Assembly (NCBI RefSeq): GCF_000568255.1
Contig: NZ_KK037166.1
Coordinates: forward strand, 11,537,035-11,577,525
Origin: Kutzneria sp. 744
GTDB lineage: Bacteria > Actinomycetota > Actinomycetes > Mycobacteriales > Pseudonocardiaceae
DNA: 40,491 bases
Direction of reading: 5' to 3'
Shown: positions 25,609-34,320 of the stretch, one piece after another
How positions within the stretch are numbered: the stretch's first letter is position 1
Layout of the letters: the number at the start of each line of letters is the position of its first letter
The notes under the pieces: generated by a model
The model's input: only the letters and a program-made list of their open reading frames with translations
Databases searched by the model: none
Told to the model about the DNA's origin: nothing
Program-made: the position numbers and the translations under genes

Positions 25609-27125
25609 CGGAAGTCCTCACTGTCGACGCGCGCCAGGAGGGCGCCGATCGGGCTGGGGGTTGAGCTCGTGGCGCTGCCGCGGCCGATCCGGGCGTAGAC
25701 GTCGGTGTTGGTCTTGGACAGCACCACCGCCCGCACGAGGCCGACGAGGCCGACGAACAGGAGCAGACCGGGAAGGATCCAGCGCCACGGCGAGTTCGGC
25801 TCGACGCCCAGCAGCATCGGGAAGTACCACAGTGCGCCGGCCCCCGCGATGGTCAGCAGCACCGCGGACACCGCCGGCGCGATCACGCCGCGCCACCAGT
25901 TCCCTGCATCGCGCTTGAGGAAGTAGGCGGCGATCGCCGCGCTGGTGAGGGCCAACAGCGCGAGCACCCCGAATCCGCCGGTGGTGCCCAGCTTGTAGAA
26001 CAGGTCGTTGACCGGGTCGCCGCCGCCGATCGCGAAGCCGGCGATCACGACCGCCCCGATCATCGACTGGGTCAGCGATCCCCACAGCGGGGCGCAGCTG
26101 CGCGCGGTGACGGTGCCGAACCAGCGCGGCACAACCCCTTCGCGGCCCAACGCGAACGCGTACCTGGCCACGGAGTTGTGGAAACTCAACGCGGCGGCGA
26201 ACACGCTGGTCAGCAACAGGACGTGCCCGACGCTCGCGAACGCCGGCCCCAGGATCGTCCCGGCGAGGTTGAACACCAGCTCGCTGCCGTCGCCGTCCGC
26301 GCCGGAGCGACGCACGATCTGATCCGGGCCCGCGGCCACGGACAACGCCCACGCCGACACCGCGTACACCGCCATGCTTACGACCACACACAGATAGGTC
26401 GCTGCCGGCACGGTCCGCTCCCGGTCGCGGGCCTCCTCCGCGTAGTAGGCGGCACCCTCGAACCCGGTGTACCCGGTGATCGCGATGATCAACGCGGGCC
26501 AGATGCCGCCGCCGTGCAGGGCGTGTGGCGACAACGTCGTCAGGGAGATCACCCCGCCGGCGGGGTGGGTCAGACCGGCCACGGCGAACACGATGATCAG
26601 CGTGACCTCGGCGAGCATCAGCACGCCGAGGACCGAGGCGTTCATCTCGATCTTGAGCAGGCCGAGCACGGCGACCAGGCCACAGCACCCGGCGGCGTAG
26701 GCCCACCAGGCCCAGTTCACTCCCAGCAGTGGGTTGAGCAGCGACTGGGCGACCGCGCCGGCGAGGCCGTAGGCGGAGACCTGGAAAAAGTTGTACGCCA
26801 GCCACGCCACGTACGCGGCGGCCACGCCGGCCTTCGGGCCCAGGCCGGCGGAGATGAAGGCGTACAGGGCGCCGGCGTTGGTGATCTGGCGGGACATGGC
26901 GTTGTAGCCGACGCAGAACACCAACAGCACCATGCCGACGAGAACGAACGCGATCGGGATGCCGAGCACACCGGTGTTGGCGTAGCCGGAGGGGATGATG
27001 CCGCCGACGACGACCAGGAAGGCCGCAGCACTTGCCGCGATCTGCAGGATCCGCAGCGTGCCAAGCTTGCCCGCGGCCAACGCGAACGTCATGTTCTTGG
27101 CGCGAGCGGGGGATGAGCGTGTCAT
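25605..27125 (-). CDS. APC-superfamily amino acid permease
   Basis: 506 residues from ATG 27125, with GGAGG eight bases upstream; GTG 27140 would add five residues. About 12-14 hydrophobic helices are visible. Features of the APC family include the first-helix region LAASAAAFLVVVGG, the second NAGALYAFISAGLGPKAGVA, and a GYTGFEGAAYYAEEARDRER segment near residue 217, which matches the conserved TM6-following loop. It should import or exchange amino acids or amines across the cytoplasmic membrane. The downstream GNAT gene overlaps it and may once have acted on the same substrate. A GPP34 protein gene lies 58 bases upstream in the same direction. Confidence 0.88.
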   Translation of the reverse strand: MTRSSPARAKNMTFALAAGKLGTLRILQIAASAAAFLVVVGGIIPSGYANTGVLGIPIAFVLVGMVLLVFCVGYNAMSRQITNAGALYAFISAGLGPKAGVAAAYVAWLAYNFFQVSAYGLAGAVAQSLLNPLLGVNWAWWAYAAGCCGLVAVLGLLKIEMNASVLGVLMLAEVTLIIVFAVAGLTHPAGGVISLTTLSPHALHGGGIWPALIIAITGYTGFEGAAYYAEEARDRERTVPAATYLCVVVSMAVYAVSAWALSVAAGPDQIVRRSGADGDGSELVFNLAGTILGPAFASVGHVLLLTSVFAAALSFHNSVARYAFALGREGVVPRWFGTVTARSCAPLWGSLTQSMIGAVVIAGFAIGGGDPVNDLFYKLGTTGGFGVLALLALTSAAIAAYFLKRDAGNWWRGVIAPAVSAVLLTIAGAGALWYFPMLLGVEPNSPWRWILPGLLLFVGLVGLVRAVVLSKTNTDVYARIGRGSATSSTPSPIGALLARVDSEDFR

Positions 27126-27183
27126 AGCGTCGTCCTCCACGATGGACAGTCCTCGGCAGACCTCGCCGGGGGACGGACAGGGG

Positions 27184-27834
27184 TCAGCGCGCTCGGTTGA
27201 GCGCCACCGCGCCGATGAGCGCGCGGACTTCGTCGATCAGGCATGTCATGGCGGGCGGAAGGTTCGCGCGCACCCAGCCGAGGTAGGCATCGCGGTGCCG
27301 CACGTCCTGGATGAGAACCCGATGTAGCGCGGTCTCCGCGGCGAGCCCGAGCAGCAACGCGTCCGACGGCGCGGGCTGTTCCCATCGGTTGGCCAGGCCG
27401 GAGACGCGGATGGTGACGAGATAGCTCTCGTTGGGATCGAACGGCTGGTACACCCGGTGGCGCCGCAGAAGGCCGGTCTCCACTTCCCGGACGACGTCGG
27501 CCCTGACCAGCCTCTTCTCGACCCGGGAACAGGCATCCAAGGCGAGAAAGTCAAGCCAGTCCCGGATCGATTGGCCGGTGGCGTGCTGCAGTTGGTCGAG
27601 CACCTCGTGGGCGAGCGGGCATGCCGGCGGGCGGGGATCGCGCACTGCAGGAACGAGCACGCCCGCGTGGTCCTCGATCCGGATATGCTTGTGCACCAAC
27701 AACTCGCCCAGCATCGCACCGGCCAACCCGACACCCAAAGCCGGCCTGCTCAGGCGCGGCCGCCCCGTGTCTTCCCAGTGCGCCAACAGATAGAAGCTGT
27801 CTTCCACATGCGGAAGTGGTCGCGTATCGCTCAT
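27184..27834 (-). CDS. GPP34/GOLPH3-family protein
   Basis: 216 residues from ATG 27834. Typical family sequences are present: SFYLLAHWEDTGRPRLSRPA at the start, then LGVGLAGAMLGELLVHKHI, and the C-terminal helix with ALNRAR. Eukaryotic GOLPH3 binds phosphatidylinositol-4-phosphate on the Golgi; actinomycete members are numerous and their roles are unclear. The frame is open 150 codons further upstream without protein-like content. It precedes the permease and may share its transcript. Confidence 0.85.
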   Translation of the reverse strand: MSDTRPLPHVEDSFYLLAHWEDTGRPRLSRPALGVGLAGAMLGELLVHKHIRIEDHAGVLVPAVRDPRPPACPLAHEVLDQLQHATGQSIRDWLDFLALDACSRVEKRLVRADVVREVETGLLRRHRVYQPFDPNESYLVTIRVSGLANRWEQPAPSDALLLGLAAETALHRVLIQDVRHRDAYLGWVRANLPPAMTCLIDEVRALIGAVALNRAR

Positions 27835-28073
27835 GATGGGTCGGTTCTCTCGACGGGACGGTCGGATCCGTGTCGGCAGCTGTCGCTGCCTGCACTGCTG
27901 CTGTGCCGTCGACCGCTTCGAGCTGGAACCCCCAGCGACCAGCCTCAGCACGCACGAGTCACGTTCAGGCCACAACGACTCGGGACGGACTCGGTGGAGA
28001 CCGTTCACGACGACGCCGCGTCGTCTGCGCGCCCGCCTTGTTCTTCTCTCCGGTGGGCATCGCCACTTCTCCG

Positions 28074-29303
28074 TCAGGGTCGGGCCGGGGCGAGCGGGAC
28101 TGCCGTGTCCGGTGAGGCCAGCTGGCGGGATGCGGCCACGCGTCCGTTCTCGCGGCGCAGCGTGATCAGCCCGGCCGCGCTGGCGGCGCTCACGGTTACG
28201 GCGCCGCGCTTGTCGTGCTGCATGTCCCACGTGACGTGGAACTGGTCGCCGGCCAGGCCCGTGAGGGGGTGGACCAGTTCGCATGCCACCGTGGGTGCGT
28301 CGCGACCATCTCGCCAGGACACAGCCACGCCGGGGGAGCCGCCGCTGATCGCCATGCTGGTGGCCTTGCCGAGGATGTGGACTCTGCGCAGCAGCGCGCT
28401 GAGATCCGCGTCGTGCGGATTCGCGATCGCGTCGCGCTCCGGCGCGAGCAGGGGGCGGTTCGTGTGGTCGGGGTCGACGAGCGAACCGGGTCGCCCGGCC
28501 ATGTCCGCGGTGGCCTTACGCAGGATTGTCTGCCCGATGCCGTGCACGTGGACCGTCGCGTTGCTGTCGTCCGCCAGGCACAGGCGCACTCCGATGGTCA
28601 TGGTCGTCGGCCGCACGCGCACCCCCGCAGCGCCGATCACCTGGTCGCGGTCAACGCGGGGAAGCAACGCCCGCAGGAACTCGGCGCCGAGATGCTGCGA
28701 GAGGACCAGGTCGATCCGGCCGTCGCCGTGCAGGTGGATCCGGGGCACCACACTGCGCCCGGCCAGGCGGACGCCGCGCGGCTCGCTCAGCGCCTGCCCG
28801 AGTGCGAGCAGCACCTCCGCCTCCAGGCGTTGCTGCTGCGCCGTGCTCGCCGCCGGGAGCAGTGCGTGACGGGTGTGCTCGTCGACGATCTGTGTGCCAG
28901 CTCCGAGCAGGCGCGTTTCGAACCCACGGCTGAGTGCGGCGTCGACAGCGGCGCGCTGGTCCGCGGCGAAGGTACCCACCACCGGGGCCAGGCGCTGGGC
29001 AACAGCGCGGGGGTCCTCGCCGGTGCAGCGAGCGCGCTGGGCCGCGATCCGATTGAGCAACGACTCGTCGGTCGACGACGGCCGGCGGCCATACGGTGGT
29101 TGCCGCACGACGAGCAGGTAGCTCTGCGCGACCTGTTTGATCACCACGCCGGCGGTCGCGTCGTCGGGGTCTGCGCGAACCTGATCGGCGAACTCCTCGA
29201 CGAGCCGAGCGTGGATGGTGGTCAGCCGTGCGGCCGACAACGCGGTCAGATGCGCGCTGTAGCGCTGCTCCAGGTGGTGGGAACGCCGGCCAGAGATGTC
29301 CAC
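28074..29303 (-). CDS. Uncharacterised protein at end of the PP2C operon
   Basis: 409 residues if started at GTG 29303, 58 bases inside the end of the phosphatase gene; the ATG at 29471 would lie wholly within that gene and is rejected. The product is soluble and mixed alpha/beta, with helical N-terminal half (LTTIHARLVEEFADQVRADP) and a beta-rich C-terminal half containing repeated HVHG and RIHLHGDGRIDL type strands. No catalytic motif is recognised. The overlap shows translational coupling to the phosphatase, so a joint role is likely. Confidence 0.6.
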   Translation of the reverse strand: MDISGRRSHHLEQRYSAHLTALSAARLTTIHARLVEEFADQVRADPDDATAGVVIKQVAQSYLLVVRQPPYGRRPSSTDESLLNRIAAQRARCTGEDPRAVAQRLAPVVGTFAADQRAAVDAALSRGFETRLLGAGTQIVDEHTRHALLPAASTAQQQRLEAEVLLALGQALSEPRGVRLAGRSVVPRIHLHGDGRIDLVLSQHLGAEFLRALLPRVDRDQVIGAAGVRVRPTTMTIGVRLCLADDSNATVHVHGIGQTILRKATADMAGRPGSLVDPDHTNRPLLAPERDAIANPHDADLSALLRRVHILGKATSMAISGGSPGVAVSWRDGRDAPTVACELVHPLTGLAGDQFHVTWDMQHDKRGAVTVSAASAAGLITLRRENGRVAASRQLASPDTAVPLAPARP

Positions 29304-30313
29304 GCCGGCACCGTCAGCGCGGGCCGGCCCAGCGTGCCCGCGCACACCCCGCGAACGAGCACAGCGAGCAGGTAGGCGTCCGTCGATACTGGGCCACGGC
29401 GCCGCGGGCTCGCCGCGATCGGCCAGCGCGTGATGGACTCGCACCAATTCGGACGACCATCCCCGCACCACACTTCCAGGTCCATCGCCTCCCGCAACCG
29501 CCTGATCAGGCCTGCGGCACGGTCGAGCAGGTGCTCGGTGTCGGCCGTGTAGAGGTCGAGCAGTTCCACCATCACGACCGTGGCGTCATCGCGCTGTTTG
29601 CCACGACGGCGTGCCAGCTCGGCCGCGGTCTCGTCCCGCTCGGCGTCGCGGATCCGCTGCACCACCCGGGCGGGGCCCGCGAACTCGATGAGGTCGAGCA
29701 GTTGGGCGTGATCAAGCTGTCCGAACCGGTCGCTGAGCCGGGCACCGCCGTCGCTGGTCACGGCCGCGCGCGCCACCATCGCCCGCGGCACCCTGCCGTA
29801 CACCGCGAGGTCCACGACATCGGGATCGGCGGCCGCGACCACGAACCCGCCGGGCGCGTTGCGCCGGCTCTGCACGAACGCCGGCGCGAAGTGGGGCAGT
29901 GCGTCGGGCCGGCTGTCGGTGATGGTGCGGACCGCGTCGTCGGCCTCGATCAGCACCAGCACGTCGCCGATCACCAGATAGTCCAGGTCGGCGTCGTGTT
30001 CACGCAGGACCGCGAGCATCGCCGATGGATGCTGGGGGTGAGTGAGGTCGCAGCTGTCGCGGTGGGAGTCGGCGACCTCCGTGATGGCCGCCCGGGCCAG
30101 GTCGGGAAGCCCACTGTCCGGGGCGGCCCGCAGCCTGGCAGCGAGCGCGGACACCAAGGCCGTGGTGTACCACTGGGTTCCGTGCTTGCAGCCGGACCGA
30201 CCAGGCTTGGGGGTGACGCCGTCGGCGACGACGACCCACGAGTCGCCCCCCTCGACGACGTCGAGGTTGGCGCGGTCGGGTTGAGCCGGTTCGGTGTAGG
30301 GGGTCAGACGCAC
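29246..30313 (-). CDS. PP2C-like phosphatase-family protein
   Basis: 355 residues from GTG 30313, behind GAGGA six bases upstream. The PP2C metal-site pattern is recognisable: WVVVADGVTP near residue 26, YLVIGDVLVLIE near residue 112, and the closing RDDATVVMVEL near residue 242. The first aspartate of the usual DRV motif is less clear (ANLDVVEGG). It would remove phosphate from Ser/Thr residues or act as a binding pseudo-phosphatase. The C-terminal 80 residues go beyond the usual domain and overlap the next gene. No Ser/Thr kinase gene is present in the window. Confidence 0.7.
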   Translation of the reverse strand: MRLTPYTEPAQPDRANLDVVEGGDSWVVVADGVTPKPGRSGCKHGTQWYTTALVSALAARLRAAPDSGLPDLARAAITEVADSHRDSCDLTHPQHPSAMLAVLREHDADLDYLVIGDVLVLIEADDAVRTITDSRPDALPHFAPAFVQSRRNAPGGFVVAAADPDVVDLAVYGRVPRAMVARAAVTSDGGARLSDRFGQLDHAQLLDLIEFAGPARVVQRIRDAERDETAAELARRRGKQRDDATVVMVELLDLYTADTEHLLDRAAGLIRRLREAMDLEVWCGDGRPNWCESITRWPIAASPRRRGPVSTDAYLLAVLVRGVCAGTLGRPALTVPAWTSLAGVPTTWSSATARI

Positions 30314-30466
30314 GTGCAGTCCTCGGATCGGCGGAGCGGGCAGACGCGATGAACGCCCGGCCAGGTGGTGGGAGGTGGTTGTCGGTCAGGTTGATCGTCG
30401 GCGCCCGCGCGTCGGTCGCCACGCGCTCGAGGGCACCCGGGGCTCCGCGCAGCGCCAGGCGCGGAT

Positions 30467-31759
30467 TCACCCGCTGTCGATGGCCGTCGCCATGTGCAGC
30501 TGCAGGGCGTCGGCGAGGTCGTGGCGCCCGACCGTGCGGTAGCACTGGACCGCTTCCGCACCCGCGGCTCTCACCTCCTCGGGCCGGCAACCATCAGCCA
30601 GCAGAGCTAGGCACCGCTGATGGCAGGCGTCCGCGAGGTAGGCGGGGTTTCCGTGGCGGCGCAGCACACGCAGCGCGATTTCGAGAAGCCTCAGCGCTTG
30701 GGCCGGTCGGCCTTGCGTTGTCAGCACGGAGGCCAATGCAACCTCGGCTCGGGCCTGCCCGACATCGTCCCCGAACGCGGCGAGCAGCCCGGTCGCCACC
30801 GTGAGATGCACCGCGGCCACGTCTGTCGCCGACAGATCCCGCAGTGCCGAACCCAACGCGAGTTCAAGCTTTCCCACGACCCGGGTGTCGCCGCGGCCCT
30901 GCGCGATCGTGAGCCCTGCTCGCAGATCTTCAACCGCAGCGGCGGCCTTGCCGGCGAGTGCAAGCACGCGGCCCCGGGTCGCGAGGACCAGACCGGTGAC
31001 CCGCAGGTCACCGGCGTCTCGGGCGAACCCGACGGCGGCGTCGAGTTCGTCGACCGCGGCCTCCACGCGGCCGCGGTCGGCCAACACGCTGGCGAGGCGG
31101 GCGCGAAGGACCGCGGCAGTGCGGGCGTCGGCCTGGGGGACCGCCTGCAAGCCGAGTCCCAGCGCGGCATCGGCATCCTCGATCGCGCCGGCAGCGCGGC
31201 ACAAACCCCACAGGGCTTCGGTCAGCGCCACCGCAAGCGCGGTGGTGCCGGTGCGCCGGACACCGGCGCCCGTGCCGGGGATCGTGGCCACCAGTGAGTG
31301 CAGCAGGTCCAGCAGTTCCCGCCTGCGTGGCCGGAACCATGCCCTGACCTCGTCGACGGCAGGCACCTGGACGTGCAGGTCCTGATACACGGCGGACAGC
31401 CGCAGGGAGTGTGGATTGAGCACGCGGTCGGCGAGCGCGGCCTCACGCACCCGCCAGGCGTTGCACCGCTGAAGGTCCTCGGGTGTGGGGAAGGCGTCGA
31501 CGTCGACGCCTGCCGCGATCACGTATCGGTCTGGGCCGCGTTCTTCGGCGAGCCGGCTGTCGAGCAGGGCGGCGACGACGTTCTCGGCGTCGCAAACCGT
31601 AAGGTCCAGCGTGGCGGCGACGAGGTTGACGGTGAAGTCGATCGGCTGGGCCATGCGTTGTGTGAACGTGGCGACGGCGCGCTGAAGGGCGGCCTCGTCT
31701 GCCGTGGTCCGTGCCCGGCTGCCGGCGCGGCGCAGCGGCTGTGGCCGCTCTGCAGTCAT
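30467..31759 (-). CDS. Winged-helix plus TPR-like protein
   Basis: 430 residues from ATG 31759, which overlaps the methyltransferase stop (ATGA). Residues 20-85 (AVATFTQRMAQPIDFTVNLV, then LLDSRLAEERGPDRYVI) resemble a winged helix, like those of bacterial NLR-linked or antiphage-type sensors. The rest is alpha-helical with repeats of about 40 residues (VLRARLASVLADRGRVEAAVDEL, LRVTGLVLATRGRVLALAGK and so on), which are TPR-like. A sensory or scaffold role is likely. It is made together with the methyltransferase and the phosphatase. Confidence 0.72.
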   Translation of the reverse strand: MTAERPQPLRRAGSRARTTADEAALQRAVATFTQRMAQPIDFTVNLVAATLDLTVCDAENVVAALLDSRLAEERGPDRYVIAAGVDVDAFPTPEDLQRCNAWRVREAALADRVLNPHSLRLSAVYQDLHVQVPAVDEVRAWFRPRRRELLDLLHSLVATIPGTGAGVRRTGTTALAVALTEALWGLCRAAGAIEDADAALGLGLQAVPQADARTAAVLRARLASVLADRGRVEAAVDELDAAVGFARDAGDLRVTGLVLATRGRVLALAGKAAAAVEDLRAGLTIAQGRGDTRVVGKLELALGSALRDLSATDVAAVHLTVATGLLAAFGDDVGQARAEVALASVLTTQGRPAQALRLLEIALRVLRRHGNPAYLADACHQRCLALLADGCRPEEVRAAGAEAVQCYRTVGRHDLADALQLHMATAIDSG

Positions 31760-32595
31760 GTCGCCGCCGCCGTGCACTTCGCGGCCACTGCGCCCAGAGC
31801 GAGTCCGACACTGGGGTCCTTGTCGCCGTCCATCGGGTTTTCCGGGCACCAGCTCGGGGTGTAGACCAGACCAGGCTCATCCAGCGGGCCGAACACGTGC
31901 GCCAGCTCCTCGATCTCGGCGTACGAGCGCAGGTGGGCCGGGTCTTGACTGGCCTTGTAGTGCCGTGCTGCCTTCGTGGTGCCGTGGATGTCGGCGAGCA
32001 CGTGGGAGAACGCGAAACGACTGCCGCCAGCGAGCGCGTCACGGTACTGGGCGATGATGCCGGCCGGATCGTCGCTGTTGGGAACGAAGTGCAGGACTGC
32101 GGTCATGATCAAGCCAAGCGGCTGGGAGCGGTCGATAAGCCGCTGCACGTCGTCGCTGGACAGAATCGCATCCACGTCCTGAAGCCAGCCCAACACGAAT
32201 CCGACATTGGGCAGCTGGGCGTTGCGCAAGAAGAGGTCGGCGAAGGACGTCGATATCGGGTCCTTGTCCACATAGACCACGCGACACGTCGGGTCGAACC
32301 ATTGCGCGATCTCATGCACGTTGCCAGCCGTGGGCAAACCCGACCCCAGGTCGAGGAACTGGGTGATGCCAAGGGAGACCATGTGCTTGACGGCGCGACT
32401 CACGAACCGTCGGTTCAAGACCGCGAACAGCGGCGCGGTCGGCGCGTCCTTCTCCACCTTGGCCGCCAGGTCGCGATCGACCTCAAAGTTGTGCGCACCA
32501 CCCAACCAGTAGTCGTAGACTCGCGCAGCGCTAGGCATGTTGATATCGACCGCTGGTGTCGGTCTGGTTTTCATGCTCGGTGGTGAGGGTTTCAT
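31756..32595 (-). CDS. PF04672-type SAM-dependent methyltransferase, second copy
   Basis: 279 residues from ATG 32595, with GAGGA five bases before; ATG 32574 is also in frame. The family motifs PSAARVYDYWLGGAHNFEVD, QFLDLGSGLPTAGNVHE, RVVYVDKDPIS and TAVLHFVPNSDD are all present and match the homologue at 15993. The substrate is unknown. It is the first gene of a four-gene minus-strand unit with a -35/-10 promoter just upstream. Confidence 0.9.
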   Translation of the reverse strand: MKPSPPSMKTRPTPAVDINMPSAARVYDYWLGGAHNFEVDRDLAAKVEKDAPTAPLFAVLNRRFVSRAVKHMVSLGITQFLDLGSGLPTAGNVHEIAQWFDPTCRVVYVDKDPISTSFADLFLRNAQLPNVGFVLGWLQDVDAILSSDDVQRLIDRSQPLGLIMTAVLHFVPNSDDPAGIIAQYRDALAGGSRFAFSHVLADIHGTTKAARHYKASQDPAHLRSYAEIEELAHVFGPLDEPGLVYTPSWCPENPMDGDKDPSVGLALGAVAAKCTAAAT

Positions 32596-32625
32596 GTTCG
32601 TCCTCGAAAATGGGGGTACAACGCT

Positions 32626-32653
32626 ACTGTAGACCCGAAAAAAGCGCGTCTAA
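32626..32653 (-). promoter_or_regulatory. Candidate -35/-10 promoter for the methyltransferase operon
   Basis: On the minus strand TTAGAC (32653-32648) and TACAGT (32631-32626) are 16 bases apart. This fits a vegetative actinomycete promoter and would give a leader of about 25 bases before ATG 32595. Confidence 0.5.
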
Positions 32654-32804
32654 GCCGTCACGCGACCCTGAAGGGTGGCGTGTGAGAGGCAGAATAGGCT
32701 GTGCGCTTGCTAGCGAATATGTCCGTTGCTCACCGAGAGCACCCCCAAACGTGTCGCGCACGGTCGGTCACAGTGCGCAACCCTAGCGGAGATTCGGGTA
32801 GAAA

Positions 32805-32822
32805 TTTTTCCAATTGGGAAAA
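32805..32822. repeat. AT-rich near-palindrome after the XRE/TPR-like gene
   Basis: TTTTTCC (32805-32811) and GGGAAAA (32816-32822) flank AATT, directly after the stop at 32828 of the minus-strand regulator gene. It could be a terminator or a protein site; it stands out from the GC-rich surroundings. Confidence 0.4.
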
Positions 32823-32827
32823 GTCTC

Positions 32828-34069
32828 TTAGCTGGGCCTGAGACGACTCTTCAGGCTGCTCAGCGCGAAGGACGACACCGGCGCCCGCTCATCCAGAACA
32901 TCCAGAAGTTCCGAGGCGGTCGGGTCGAGCCGGATCCGCTGCGGAGCGGCCTGAACCGCCAGGTCAAAGTGACGGATGGCGGCCAGGTCACGCGTGCCGT
33001 TGACAGCGCTGGCGTAGGCCTTGGCAAGGTCGAAGTGCAGCGCGCCTTTCCGGTCAGCCGCGTAGAGGGCCTGGGCGTACCCGGGTATGGCCTCGATGCG
33101 TTCCGCTACTTCGACACCGTTGCCGAGCTCGACGGCGCCACCGAGTTCCCATGCCCGGACATTGGCCGGCCCGAAGCTGTACCAGAGGGTGTTGCGCTCA
33201 CCGGTGTGCTGCGCCAATTCCCGCGCCGCGCTCCAGTGGTCCCGAGCAGTGCTGCCGTCCTTGTTCTTGGCGGCGATGTGCGCTCGAGACAGGTGCAGCA
33301 TTCCCAACGCCTCGGCGGCCCGTGGGTCCTCGGCACTGGGGTCTGCGAATCGCTCGACGGCGGCGATCGCTTTGTCAGCTGTCCGCGTTGCCGCGCCCCT
33401 GGCAGGAATGCGGGAGAGCGTGCCGACCCGTGTCATGTTGGCAAAAGCCGCGAGTGCCGGGTCCTCTAGTCGGATCGCGGCGTCATGCGCTCGAGTTGCT
33501 GCCGTGAGGGCGAGGTCCGGGTTGTTGAGGCTGCGCGCGATACCAGCGGCGGCCAACGAAGCCTCGTGCACAACCCGCAAGGCCGCCGCCTGCTGCTCGC
33601 CACTTCCGGCCACCGCGTGCACCATCGACTCGATCACCAGGTCCGACATGTCAGTCCCAGCCAGGAAATACAAGCTGTCCGCGCACCTCGCGTTGGCCTC
33701 CGAGGCGGCCTTGGCCAACGCTGACACGGAACGCGGCGCCATATCCGGAACGTCATCCCAGGTGGCTTCCGCGAACGCGGCACTGATCGGCATCAGGATC
33801 GCGATGGCGTCGGCGACCATGCTGTCGCTGGACACTGTCTGCCCGGTCAGGTCAGCGACAGTGACACGCAGCGCCGCGGCGAGTGCTTCGAGGGCGCCGC
33901 GCTCGGTGAACCGGAACTTCCCATGGAGGTACTTCCACGCAGTGGAGGCCGAACAGCCCATACGGGCCGCAAGCTGTTCGTAGGTCAAGCCTCGGCTTTT
34001 TCTGGCCTTCTCCGCCCGCTCCGCGATCTTCGCAGGGGTGCGTTCAGGACTGCGCTCCGAAAAGACCAT
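32828..34069 (-). CDS. XRE-family regulator with TPR-like helical domain
   Basis: 413 residues from ATG 34069. The HTH is at about residues 12-68 (KIAERAEKARKSRGLTYEQL, then GCSASTAWKYLHGKFRFTER). The remaining 340 residues are helical with Ala-rich repeats, like the peptide-sensing or inducer domains of regulators paired with small operons. It lies 230 bases upstream of the methyltransferase operon and reads in the same direction, so it may control it, directly or from the intervening AT-rich gap. Ligand unknown. Confidence 0.82.
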   Translation of the reverse strand: MVFSERSPERTPAKIAERAEKARKSRGLTYEQLAARMGCSASTAWKYLHGKFRFTERGALEALAAALRVTVADLTGQTVSSDSMVADAIAILMPISAAFAEATWDDVPDMAPRSVSALAKAASEANARCADSLYFLAGTDMSDLVIESMVHAVAGSGEQQAAALRVVHEASLAAAGIARSLNNPDLALTAATRAHDAAIRLEDPALAAFANMTRVGTLSRIPARGAATRTADKAIAAVERFADPSAEDPRAAEALGMLHLSRAHIAAKNKDGSTARDHWSAARELAQHTGERNTLWYSFGPANVRAWELGGAVELGNGVEVAERIEAIPGYAQALYAADRKGALHFDLAKAYASAVNGTRDLAAIRHFDLAVQAAPQRIRLDPTASELLDVLDERAPVSSFALSSLKSRLRPS

Positions 34070-34320
34070 CGGTGACCACACCCCATGTCGTCCTGCACCT
34101 CTGGCTAGGTTAGCTCGAACTGACGACGCCACCCTGGGCCGCCAGCGCACGACGTGTGGGGACCGCCAAACCCACCGGAGATGCAGGGGTTCCACTGCCT
34201 CGAGCAGGCGTGTGACCTGCGGCTATCCTGCGAGGCTGGGCCGAACGGGTTACTTTCGTCAGCGGCGGCCCGCGCGCCCGACGAGCTCCTCACGGCCGCC
34301 TCGCTCGAAGGGAGGCCGGC

